Source: Prescottella agglutinans (GTDB lineage: Bacteria > Actinomycetota > Actinomycetes > Mycobacteriales > Mycobacteriaceae). Taken from it: 64,000 nt of DNA. This document shows positions 19,031 to 27,134 of the stretch, in pieces. Position 1 is the stretch's first letter, and each line of letters opens with the position of its first letter. Under the pieces are notes generated by a model, which saw nothing but the letters and a program-made list of their open reading frames with translations, did not search any database and had not been told where the DNA came from. The stretch is from the NCBI RefSeq assembly GCF_004011865.1, contig NZ_RKLP01000001.1, positions 744,001 to 808,000 of the forward strand, written 5' to 3'. The position numbers and the translations under genes are program-made.

Positions 19031-21168
19031 CGAGCGTAGTCGTGCTCCCGCTCGGGAACCGATCGGGTCAGCCGCTGCGGGGCCAGGTTCAGCCGGCGCA
19101 GCAACTGCGCATTGGCCGCGACCACGACCGTCGACGCCGACATCAGGATCGCGCCCACCTCCATCGGCAGCACGAACCCGACGGGCGCCAGCACCCCCGC
19201 CGCGAGCGGCACCGAGATCACGTTGTAGCCGGCCGCCCAGGCGAGGTTCTGCACCATCTTCCGGTACGTCGCGTGGGACAACTCGATCACCGAGACCACG
19301 GCGCGCGGATCGTCGCTGACCAGCACCACCCCGGCGGAGGCGATCGCGACGTCGGTGCCCGCACCGATCGCGATGCCGACGTCGGCCTGCGCGAGTGCGG
19401 GCGCGTCGTTGACGCCGTCGCCCACCATCGCGACCTTGCGACCCGACGCCTGCAGTTCCTTGACCTTCGCCCCCTTGTCCTGCGGCAGGACGCCGGCGAT
19501 CACGTCGTCGATGCCGAGGTCGTCGCCGACCGCCCGCGCGACGGCGTAGGCGTCGCCGGTCAGCATCACGACCTGCACGCCGCGGGCGTGCAGCGCCTCG
19601 ATCGCGTCGCGGGACTCGGGGCGGATCTCGTCGGCGAGTCCGAGGGCGCCGATCACCCGGCCGTCGCGCAGGACGTGCAGGACGGTCGACCCCTGCTCCG
19701 CCCATTCCTCGGACACCGGCAGCGCGGACGCGCCGTGACTGTCCAGCATGCCGGGTCCGCCGACGCTCACCTCGGCGCCGTCGACGGTGGCGGTGACCCC
19801 GACGCCGTTGCGGGCCTGGAAAGCGGCGGCCTGTGGGATCCGCAGTTCCCGATGCTCGGCCGCCGCGACGATCGCGCGCCCCAGCGGGTGCTCGCTGTCG
19901 CGTTCCACGGCCGCCGCGAGCGCGATCAGGGCGTCCTCGCCCACACCGGGCACGGCGGCCGCCGCAACCAGCGCCGGTTCGCCCTTGGTGAGGGTGCCGG
20001 TCTTGTCGAACAGGACGGTGTCGACGGTGCGCATCGCCTCGAGCGCCCGCCGGTCGGTGATCAGCACACCGGCGCGGGCGGCCCGTTCGGTGGCGATCGA
20101 CACGACGAGCGGGATCGCCAGCCCCAGCGCGTGCGGGCACGCGATGACGAGAACCGTGATGGTGCGGGTGATCGCCTCCTCGGGGGTGCCGAAGATCGAC
20201 CACACCGCCAATGTGATCACCGCCGCGACCAGCGCGAACCAGAACAGCATCGCCGCCGCCCGATCGGCCAGCACCTGCGCGCGGGACGACGAACTCTGTG
20301 CCTCCGCGACCAACCGCTGGATCCCGGCGAGGGCGGTGTCGTCGCCGACCGCGGTGATCTCGACTCGCAACGCCGAGTCGGTCGAGACGGTGCCGGCCAC
20401 GACCGGGTCCCCGAGTTCGCGGCGCACGGTGCGCGACTCCCCCGTGATCATCGATTCGTCGAGGTCACCGGCGCCCTCGACGATCCGGCCGTCGGCCGGG
20501 ATGCGCCCGCCGGGGCGAACCATCACGATGTCGCCGGTCACCAGGTCGGCGGTCGAGACGGTGGTGACGGAGCCGTCAGCGCCGACGCGTTCGGCCTCGT
20601 CGGGGAGCAGCGCCGCGAGCGAGTCCAGCGCGCTCGACGCCTGTCCCAGCGACCGCATCTCGATCCAGTGCCCCAACAGCATGATGACGATCAGAAGCGC
20701 CAGTTCCCACCAGAAGTCGAGATCGTGGCCGAGCACCCCGAGACTCGACCCCCACGACGAGACGAACGCGACGGTGATCGCGAGCGCGATGAGCAGCATC
20801 ATGCCGGGCTGACGCGCCCGGATCTCGCTCACCGCGCCGGTGAGGAACGGACGGCCGCCCCACACGAACATGACGGTGCCGAGCAGCGGTGAAATCCATT
20901 CCACCGCAGGATTGTCCGGCAGCGTGTAGCCGACGAGGTCGGCGAACATCATGTTCGCGCCGACCACGGGGATCGCCAGGAACAGCATGATCCAGAAGAG
21001 CCGACGGAACTGAGCGACGTGATCGCCGTGCCCGCCATGGCCCGCATGCCCGGAATGGCCCGAGTGCTCTGAATGACCCGAATGGCCACCCAAATGTTCA
21101 CCCTCGTGATCGGGAGCGTCCGCCACGTGGTGATCGTGAAGTGCTTCGCCGTGTGGGTTCATACCCAT
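19027..21168 (-). CDS. copper-exporting P1B-type ATPase, CPH (CopB) class
   Basis: A 713-residue heavy-metal ATPase. The N-terminus lacks the usual CxxC metal domain and instead has a His-rich tail of repeated Gly-His-Ser/His units (residues ~5-48), typical of CopB. The transmembrane metal motif is Cys344-Pro345-His346, marking the P1B-3 class that moves Cu(+/2+). The phosphorylated Asp388 lies in DKTGTLTKG, with TGES, MLTGD and GDGVNDAPAL in order. It exports copper from the cytoplasm. A CsoR-like operator overlaps its leader, and the gene overlaps the downstream hydrolase by 4 bp. Confidence 0.93.
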   Translation of the reverse strand: MGMNPHGEALHDHHVADAPDHEGEHLGGHSGHSEHSGHSGHAGHGGHGDHVAQFRRLFWIMLFLAIPVVGANMMFADLVGYTLPDNPAVEWISPLLGTVMFVWGGRPFLTGAVSEIRARQPGMMLLIALAITVAFVSSWGSSLGVLGHDLDFWWELALLIVIMLLGHWIEMRSLGQASSALDSLAALLPDEAERVGADGSVTTVSTADLVTGDIVMVRPGGRIPADGRIVEGAGDLDESMITGESRTVRRELGDPVVAGTVSTDSALRVEITAVGDDTALAGIQRLVAEAQSSSSRAQVLADRAAAMLFWFALVAAVITLAVWSIFGTPEEAITRTITVLVIACPHALGLAIPLVVSIATERAARAGVLITDRRALEAMRTVDTVLFDKTGTLTKGEPALVAAAAVPGVGEDALIALAAAVERDSEHPLGRAIVAAAEHRELRIPQAAAFQARNGVGVTATVDGAEVSVGGPGMLDSHGASALPVSEEWAEQGSTVLHVLRDGRVIGALGLADEIRPESRDAIEALHARGVQVVMLTGDAYAVARAVGDDLGIDDVIAGVLPQDKGAKVKELQASGRKVAMVGDGVNDAPALAQADVGIAIGAGTDVAIASAGVVLVSDDPRAVVSVIELSHATYRKMVQNLAWAAGYNVISVPLAAGVLAPVGFVLPMEVGAILMSASTVVVAANAQLLRRLNLAPQRLTRSVPEREHDYAR

Positions 21169-21175
21169 GGAACGT

Positions 21176-21192
21176 ATACCCCCTATGGGTAT
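21176..21192. promoter_or_regulatory. CsoR-type copper operator overlapping the leader of the copper ATPase
   Basis: ATACCC-CCTAT-GGGTAT is a perfect 6-bp inverted repeat with a 5-bp spacer, 8 bp upstream of the ATPase ATG. It matches the ATACCC...GGGTAT core of actinobacterial CsoR sites. Read on the coding strand it also contains the AGGGGGT that serves as ribosome binding site, so promoter, operator and leader are compressed. The csoR gene is not in the window. Confidence 0.7.
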
Positions 21193-21202
21193 TCGGCAAG
21201 GG

Positions 21203-22759
21203 TTATTCGTAGATGCCCTCCACCCCCCACCTTCCTCCCTCGCAGATCAGAAGCAATGCCCGCGATTCGGCGAGCAGCACCTGCGCACGCGCGGCGTTCC
21301 GCGCCGCCGCGGCGTCCCACCACCGCTCGTCCACCGGCCACGGCCCCGCCCAGCCCTGCACGTCCCATTCCCGGCTCCCCCATCGGAGCCTCGCGGGTGC
21401 GGCGGTGAACTCCCCCCGCTCGGTGACGTCCACCGCGCCACCCGAGCGATCCTGCAGCGTCACCGTGGGGGTGTTCGGCAGCACCGTCGACGGCGCCGGT
21501 TCGGGCAGCCGCCCCGGCCACGGCGCCGCCGGGTCCGCATCCGGAACCAACTCGTCCCCCAAGGGCACCAACGTGATCCGCTCCATCGGACCACGCCCAC
21601 CGCTGAGCACCCCCACCCGGACGGACTCGCCGCCGAGCAGACCCTGCACCCGGACCAGCGCCCGCCGGGCCCGCTCGTCCTCCTCCCCGACACCGCCCCA
21701 CAGCCCCAGCTGCAGAGCCCCGGCCGTGACCACTTCGACCGGTTCCAGGTGCAGCACCGTGATCCCGGCCGTGGGCCGGGACTCGCTGCGACCGGTGAGC
21801 CAGCCGTCCAACTGCCACCGCACCCGATCCGCGGTGCCCTCCGGCGTCAGCGGCTCGGCGCACCGCCACGTCCGGACCAGATGCTCGCCGTTCCCGGTGC
21901 TCGCCGACACCTGCAGCCGGGTGCACGCCACACCCGCTCCGGACAGCTTCGCGTGCAGACGCTCGGCCATGGCCCGCCCGGCGAACGCCGCCGCGTCGAC
22001 CCGCTCGATCGGTGGATCGCACTGCTGCTCCACCTCCAGGTCCGGCGGCGGGACCCGGGCCGACGGCGGGCGCTCCGGCTCCCCGCGGGCGGCCCGGTGT
22101 GCGAGAACCGCGTCGGCGCCGAACCGCGACGCCACGTCCACCGGCGACAGCGCCGCGAAGGATCCGATGGTGCGCAGCCCGAGTCGGCGCAGCAGATCGA
22201 CCAGGTCGCCGCGGTCCGGCGCGGCGAGGCTGGGCTCGGCCGCCAATTCGGCGATCGACAGCGGCGCGAGAAACCGGGCGCCGCCCCCGGACGGCACCAG
22301 GGCCGCCCGGCGGGCCGCGATCACGGCGGTGGACAGTTCGTCGGCGACGCCGATCCGGCATTCCGCCCCGGCCGCGGCCACCGCGTCGACGATCCGCTCG
22401 GCCGCGGCCTCCTCCGAGCCGAAGTATCGGATCGCGCCGCGCGCCGCCAGCACCAGCAGCCCGGGACGCAGGATCTCCACACCGGGAGCCACCTCGTCGA
22501 CGGCGGCCACCACGGACCCGAACAGCCTCGCGTCGCGATCCGGATCGGATTGCGCCACATGAAGTTCCGGACATCTTGCCTGCGCCTCCCGGCGCCGCAG
22601 CCCGCGGCGCACCCCCTGCGACCGCGCCGGCGTCGAGCACGCGATCACCCGATTGGCGTGCAGCACCGCGACCGGGTGCGTCACCGGCAGGTCCGCCGCC
22701 GCGGCCGCCGCCACCGCGGGCCAGTCCGGGCACCACACCGCCAGCACCCGCGCACTCAT
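21203..22759 (-). CDS. imuB: DNA polymerase Y-family protein ImuB (mutasome hub)
   Basis: A 518-residue inactive Y-family polymerase homologue. The N-terminus (VLAVWCPDWPAVAA) replaces the catalytic acidic motif, as in known ImuB, and QGVRRGLRRREAQARCP follows; the palm/fingers region has FGSVVAAVDEVAPGVE. The C-terminal ~170 residues form the ImuB-specific extension that recruits ImuA' and DnaE2. In mycobacteria ImuB bridges the sliding clamp to DnaE2 during SOS-induced mutagenesis. The ATG at 22759 overlaps the imuA' stop as ATGA. Gene order near guaA matches Rv3394c/Rv3395c. No dnaE2 gene is in the window. Confidence 0.88.
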   Translation of the reverse strand: MSARVLAVWCPDWPAVAAAAAADLPVTHPVAVLHANRVIACSTPARSQGVRRGLRRREAQARCPELHVAQSDPDRDARLFGSVVAAVDEVAPGVEILRPGLLVLAARGAIRYFGSEEAAAERIVDAVAAAGAECRIGVADELSTAVIAARRAALVPSGGGARFLAPLSIAELAAEPSLAAPDRGDLVDLLRRLGLRTIGSFAALSPVDVASRFGADAVLAHRAARGEPERPPSARVPPPDLEVEQQCDPPIERVDAAAFAGRAMAERLHAKLSGAGVACTRLQVSASTGNGEHLVRTWRCAEPLTPEGTADRVRWQLDGWLTGRSESRPTAGITVLHLEPVEVVTAGALQLGLWGGVGEEDERARRALVRVQGLLGGESVRVGVLSGGRGPMERITLVPLGDELVPDADPAAPWPGRLPEPAPSTVLPNTPTVTLQDRSGGAVDVTERGEFTAAPARLRWGSREWDVQGWAGPWPVDERWWDAAAARNAARAQVLLAESRALLLICEGGRWGVEGIYE

Positions 22760-23541
22760 CGCGCCACCGCATCCGGGATCAGCGCGACGGCTTCGGGAAC
22801 CCACTCGACCCGCCCGCAGCTCGACCGCACGTCCAGGCGCGCGGTCCGCGGCTGGAACGCCCGGCCCTGCGCCCGCACCGACAACCGGACCGAGCACAAC
22901 CGACCGCGTCCGGCGGACGCGCCGCGGCCCACCCCGTCGTAGCCGTGCACCCGGGCGTCCAACCGGACCTCGGCCCCGCCCCAGTGCCCGTCGGTCACCA
23001 CCAGCGTCGACTGCTTGCTGCGGGCCCGCGCGACCACGGCCCGGGCCCGCGACGGCGGGACCGAGATCCCGCCCAGCCCCAGCACCACCAGGTCCATGCC
23101 GTCGAGGAGCACCGCCGCGACCTCCACGGGGTCCGGTCCGGGGTCCGGCACGAAGGCCAGTCGCCGCAACTGGGCGCCCATCTCGGTGGCCGCGAGCACC
23201 CCGAGCCTCGGGTGCCCGATCACCGCGGCGTGCCCACCCGCCTCCGTCACCGCGGCCAACAGCCCGAGCAGCAGCGACGCCGCACCGGAGACCGAGACCA
23301 CGGAGCCCCGGGGCAGCCCGCCGCGCGGCAGGAGTGTGGCGAGTGGCCCGGGGACGGGAAGCATCCGTTCCGCGATGTCCCCGGCACCGGCCCCGTCCCG
23401 GGAGACCGCCTCGCCCCGCGCCGGCACCGCCGCGATCCGTCGGCGCAGATACTCCAGACGCTGCTGACGGGTCAGCCCGGACAGCGGGGAGGCGGGAGGC
23501 GTCGGCGGTGACGGTACGGACAGCTGGGCAGGTTCGGTCAT
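22756..23541 (-). CDS. imuA: SOS mutasome accessory protein ImuA' (RecA-like fold)
   Basis: A 261-residue RecA/SulA-like protein lacking a good Walker A (PRGSVVSVSGAASLLLGLL in its place) but keeping the MDLVVLGLGG strand at the Walker B position. It works with ImuB and DnaE2 in error-prone translesion synthesis. The frame is open to 23649, but those first codons overlap a LexA box. The ATG at 23541 has an excellent GGGGAG ribosome binding site, so I place the start there. It is co-translated with imuB through an ATGA overlap. Confidence 0.82.
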   Translation of the reverse strand: MTEPAQLSVPSPPTPPASPLSGLTRQQRLEYLRRRIAAVPARGEAVSRDGAGAGDIAERMLPVPGPLATLLPRGGLPRGSVVSVSGAASLLLGLLAAVTEAGGHAAVIGHPRLGVLAATEMGAQLRRLAFVPDPGPDPVEVAAVLLDGMDLVVLGLGGISVPPSRARAVVARARSKQSTLVVTDGHWGGAEVRLDARVHGYDGVGRGASAGRGRLCSVRLSVRAQGRAFQPRTARLDVRSSCGRVEWVPEAVALIPDAVAR

Positions 23542-23629
23542 ATCGGCTCCCCGGGTCACACGTGCTGGTCTCGGAACGTTTCCGTCCCGAGATGGTTCGG
23601 CGCGCGGGGAAGACGCGACACACAAGTAT

Positions 23630-23645
23630 TCGAACATTCTTTCGA
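23630..23645. promoter_or_regulatory. LexA/SOS box upstream of imuA'-imuB
   Basis: TCGAAC-ATTC-TTTCGA matches the actinobacterial LexA consensus TCGAAC-N4-GTTCGA at 11 of 12 defined bases. It lies 89 bp before the chosen imuA' start and 71 bp before the divergent kinase start. It implies SOS induction of imuA'-imuB. Confidence 0.82.
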
Positions 23646-23716
23646 ACACCTCCAGTAAAGCTCCCCCGGGGTCAGCTCGTCAAGCCGAATCCCACCGATC
23701 CACTAACCTCGAATGC

Positions 23717-24952
23717 GTGACTGAGCAGGAACGCAGCCGAGCCGACCGACGAAGCAGAGCGGTCGTCGGGCCGGACTACCTGATGGCAGGCAGGTACCGG
23801 CTGCGTTCCAAGCTCGGCGGGGGCGGCATGGGCGCGGTGTGGCTCGCGCACGACACGCTCCTCGACCGCGAAGTCGCCGTGAAACAGGTCACCTCCACCA
23901 CCGGGCTGAGCGACGCCGAGGCCCGCGAGATCCGGGACCGCGCCCTGCGTGAGGGACGCAACGCCGCGCAGTTGTCGCACGACCACGCCATCGCGATGTA
24001 CGACGTCGCCGTCGAGTCGGGCGAGCCGTGGCTCGTCATGGAGTACCTGCCGTCCCGCAGCCTCGCCGAGGCGATGAACCTCGTCGACACCCTGCCCCCA
24101 CTCGAGGTGGCACAGATCGGCGCGCAGATCGCCGCCGCCCTCACTGACGCGCACGCGGCCGGCATCCTGCACCGCGACATCAAACCGGGCAACATCCTCG
24201 TCGCCGACCGGGGCGACGCGCTCGGCATCGTCAAGATCAGCGACTTCGGGATCGCGCGCGCGAAGGGCGACGCCCCCAGCGGCAAGGCCGGCGTCATCAC
24301 CGGCACGCCCGCCTACTTCGCCCCCGAGGTGGCCCGCGGCGACGACCCCACCGAGGCCAGCGACGTCTTCTCCCTCGGCGCCACGCTGTACACCGTGGTC
24401 GAGGGGCAGCCTCCGTTCGGGCTCGACAGCGACCCGATCGCGCTGCTGCACCGGGTGGCGAAGGCGGAGATCTACCGGCCCAGCCTCAGCGGGCCGCTCA
24501 CCGACACGCTGCTGCACATGCTCGAGCCCGATCCGACCCGCCGCCCCACGATGGCGCAGGCGCGGGACGCGCTCGCCGCCGTCGCACTCGGGGCCGACAC
24601 CGCCGCACCCGGGCAGGCCGGCCTGCTGATGGGCGAGCCCGTCAAGACGGCCGACGGCGCCGTCCCGAACTGGGCGTACCGGTCGGCACCGGCGGCGATT
24701 CCCCGACGCCGCCTCGGCTCCACGACTGCCACCGATCTTCCTGCGGTGCAACCGAACACCCCGCTCGGCTCGGTTCCGCGCCCCGCCGGGCGGGCCTGGC
24801 TGCGTCAGCTCACCGAGGGGCTGACCGGCCCGCAGGCGCCGACGGACCTGCGCGGCAGGATCGTCGCGGCCGCACCGCTCGCGATGGCGGTGATGGTCGG
24901 CATCATCGTGCTGGCGTTCGTCGTGGTGTTGATCGTCGCGCTGGCGCTGTGA
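23717..24952 (+). CDS. Ser/Thr protein kinase, membrane-anchored (PknB-like)
   Basis: A 411-residue Hanks-type kinase. The glycine loop is GGGGMGAV, the ATP-binding Lys is Lys56 (VAVKQV), the catalytic loop HRDIKPGN has Asp154, the Mg-binding DFG has Asp176, and the APE motif follows activation-loop Ser/Thr residues. After a juxtamembrane linker of about 100 residues there is one C-terminal transmembrane helix (about 385-409) with almost no extracellular part, so it lacks a PASTA or other sensor domain. Start is GTG. It may be affected by the LexA box in the shared divergent region with imuA'. Confidence 0.9.
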   Translation: MTEQERSRADRRSRAVVGPDYLMAGRYRLRSKLGGGGMGAVWLAHDTLLDREVAVKQVTSTTGLSDAEAREIRDRALREGRNAAQLSHDHAIAMYDVAVESGEPWLVMEYLPSRSLAEAMNLVDTLPPLEVAQIGAQIAAALTDAHAAGILHRDIKPGNILVADRGDALGIVKISDFGIARAKGDAPSGKAGVITGTPAYFAPEVARGDDPTEASDVFSLGATLYTVVEGQPPFGLDSDPIALLHRVAKAEIYRPSLSGPLTDTLLHMLEPDPTRRPTMAQARDALAAVALGADTAAPGQAGLLMGEPVKTADGAVPNWAYRSAPAAIPRRRLGSTTATDLPAVQPNTPLGSVPRPAGRAWLRQLTEGLTGPQAPTDLRGRIVAAAPLAMAVMVGIIVLAFVVVLIVALAL

Positions 24953-24967
24953 GCCGGGCCGCGGGCC

Positions 24968-25642
24968 TCAGTCGATACGACGCCGGTGCGCCCACCGCGT
25001 GAGCGCATTCCGGTTGGACTGCTGCGTCTTTCGCAGCACGTTCGAGGCGTGGGTCTCGACGGTCTTCACCGAGATCACCAGTTCCTCCGCGATCTCCCGG
25101 TAGGTGTAGCCGCGGGCGAGCAGTCGCAGCACCTCGAGTTCCCGCGGGGTGAGCGAGTCGAGTTCCGGATCCAGCGGCGGCTCCGGCACACTCGACCGTC
25201 CGGTGAACGAGTCCAGCACGAACCCCGCGAGCCGCGGACTGAACACCGCGTCGCCGCCGGCCACCCGTCGCACCCCGTCCGCGAGTTCGGCACCGGAGAT
25301 CGTCTTGGTCACGTAGCCGCGGGCGCCGGCCCGAATGACCGCGATCACGTCCTCGGCGGCGTCGGACACGCTGAGCGCCAAGCACACCGGGCCCGAGTCG
25401 ATCCCGTTCAGCACCGCGACACCACCACCGTCGGGCATGTGGACGTCGAGCAGCACCACCTGCGGGCGCAGCGCATTGATGCCGGCGATCGCCTCGGCGA
25501 CGCCACCGGCCTCGCCGACGACCTCCATGTCGGACTCCCGGCCGAGTTCGGCACGCACCCCCGCCCGGAACACCGCATGGTCGTCCACGAGGAAGACACG
25601 AAACTTGTCGGGGGCAGGCGAAGGGGAGGCCGGGAACGTCAC
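24968..25642 (-). CDS. NarL/LuxR-family response regulator
   Basis: A 224-residue two-component regulator. The receiver has acidic pair Asp20-Asp21, phosphoacceptor Asp66 (VVLLDVHMPDG), Ser/Thr and Lys (YVTKTISGAEL). The C-terminal LuxR-type HTH is LTPRELEVLRLLARGYTYREIAEELVISVKTVETH. It lies 9 bp downstream of the PspC-domain histidine kinase and is its partner. Likely targets are the divergent promoter between the kinase and PspC genes, where TCAGGG repeats occur. It is convergent with the Ser/Thr kinase gene (15 bp apart). Confidence 0.92.
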   Translation of the reverse strand: MTFPASPSPAPDKFRVFLVDDHAVFRAGVRAELGRESDMEVVGEAGGVAEAIAGINALRPQVVLLDVHMPDGGGVAVLNGIDSGPVCLALSVSDAAEDVIAVIRAGARGYVTKTISGAELADGVRRVAGGDAVFSPRLAGFVLDSFTGRSSVPEPPLDPELDSLTPRELEVLRLLARGYTYREIAEELVISVKTVETHASNVLRKTQQSNRNALTRWAHRRRID

Positions 25643-25651
25643 GGCCCCAGA

Positions 25652-26995
25652 TTAGGACATCGCGTCGGGCTCTCCCGCGACCTCCTCCGGCGCCGAGTCG
25701 TCGGCGGTTGAGTCGTCGACTGGGCGCGGCATGTGGATCCGCACCTCGGTGCCCTTCCCCGGCGTCGACCGCACCTCGACGCGTCCACCACGACGCTCGA
25801 TGCGGGCGCGGATCGACTTCGCCAGCCCCTGCCGGTCCTCGGGCACCGAGTCGGGGTCGAACCCGACGCCGCGGTCGCGCACGAAGATGCTCACCTGGTC
25901 ACGTTCGGTCTCCGCGTACAGGTCGATGCTCGACACACCCGAGTGCTTGGCCGCGTTGACGAGGGATTCCCGGGTGGCGCCGAGCAGCGCGGTGAAGCAC
26001 TCCCGCGACAGCCCCGAGCCCTCCTTGCCCTCGGTGGCGAGCGCGACGTCACCGACGGTGACGGGGCGCACGGTGACACCGTGCTGGTCCTCGACCTCGC
26101 CGGCGATCGTCTGCAGCGCCTCCGACAGGCTCGTGTGTGCCGTCTCCCCGCCGCCGAACAGCCACCGGCGCAGCTCGCGCTCCTGACCGCGCGCCAGCCG
26201 CGCCACCTCGTGGGGCGAGTCCGCCTGCTTCTGGATCAGCGCGAGTGTCTGGAGCACCGAGTCGTGCAGGTGCGACGCGATCTCCTCGCGTTCCTCGTTG
26301 CGGATGCGCGCGGCGCGCTCCTCGCCGAGTGCCCGCCACAGCTTGAGCCACAGCGGCACCGTGAGCAGACCCGCCCCGACGAGCGTCACGACCACGGCCA
26401 GCAGGGACGACCGCAGTGCGTCGATGTCGACCTGCGCGAGGATCACCACGCCGAGGCCGGTGACGATGAGCGTGACACCGCCGAGGACCCGCGCCCACGT
26501 GAGCACCGTCGGGCGGTGCGGCAGTCCGAGGACCGAGCGCGACCCGTCGGTGTCGAACTCGCGCCACACCAGTGCGGCGCCCACCGCGACCACGATGAAC
26601 GGGGTGACGACCGATGCCGCCGTGCCGTCGATCAGCCAGCTCAGGCTCGCCGCGGCGGCCAGACCGATGACGGCGAGGCCCATGGCCCGACGCCGCTCGG
26701 CGGCACTCGGCCGCTCGGTGTCGGTACCGGGCGGCGTGAAGATCCAGAGCAGCCCGTAGGCCACGATGCCCGCGCCCGCCAGCGACGCGAGCAGCGTGAA
26801 CGCGACCCGCACCTTGAACACGTCGACGCCCAGATGATCGGCGATCCCGCCGGCGACACCGCCCACGATCCGACCCCCGACCCGACGCTGCAGCTTCGGG
26901 TAGAGAGTTTCGTCCGCGGCGGGAGCGGGAACCGCCGACAGCGCGGGGGTCACCGCCGGGTTCGCCGGCTCGTTCGGATCGACCAGAGGGTGCAC
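25652..26995 (-). CDS. PspC-domain sensor histidine kinase
   Basis: A 447-residue kinase. Residues ~33-95 form a PspC domain (GRIVGGVAGGIADHLGVDVFKVRVAFTLL), followed by further transmembrane helices to about residue 215. The HisKA_3 dimerisation region has EEIASHLHDSVLQTL with phosphoacceptor His244. The HATPase domain has NAAKHSG (N box), VRDRGVGFD (G1) and a C-terminal GKGTEVRIHMP. PspC modules sense or bind membrane-stress partners, so this system probably monitors the cell envelope. Start is GTG. It is transcribed divergently from a PspC membrane protein gene and lies directly upstream of its response regulator. Confidence 0.92.
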   Translation of the reverse strand: MHPLVDPNEPANPAVTPALSAVPAPAADETLYPKLQRRVGGRIVGGVAGGIADHLGVDVFKVRVAFTLLASLAGAGIVAYGLLWIFTPPGTDTERPSAAERRRAMGLAVIGLAAAASLSWLIDGTAASVVTPFIVVAVGAALVWREFDTDGSRSVLGLPHRPTVLTWARVLGGVTLIVTGLGVVILAQVDIDALRSSLLAVVVTLVGAGLLTVPLWLKLWRALGEERAARIRNEEREEIASHLHDSVLQTLALIQKQADSPHEVARLARGQERELRRWLFGGGETAHTSLSEALQTIAGEVEDQHGVTVRPVTVGDVALATEGKEGSGLSRECFTALLGATRESLVNAAKHSGVSSIDLYAETERDQVSIFVRDRGVGFDPDSVPEDRQGLAKSIRARIERRGGRVEVRSTPGKGTEVRIHMPRPVDDSTADDSAPEEVAGEPDAMS

Positions 26996-27029
26996 AGTCC
27001 GATCCTGGCACGGTTGGCTCGATGCGACA

Positions 27030-27088
27030 TCAGGGCCCGACCCTGAGATAGACGGTCTCCGAGACTGCGGTTCAGGGAAAGATCAGGG
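27030..27088. promoter_or_regulatory. cluster of TCAGGG motifs in the divergent PspC promoter
   Basis: Four copies of TCAGGG or its complement occur in 59 bp: 27030-27035 and 27041-27046 form an inverted pair (TCAGGG-CCCGA-CCCTGA), and 27072-27077 and 27083-27088 a direct pair. In both pairs the copies start 11 bp apart, one helical turn. This suggests a dimeric regulator, most simply the NarL-type protein encoded at 24968. Confidence 0.5.
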
Positions 27089-27134
27089 TAGTTCCCGATG
27101 GTCCGACCGGCATCGTCCACGTCAGGATTGATGC

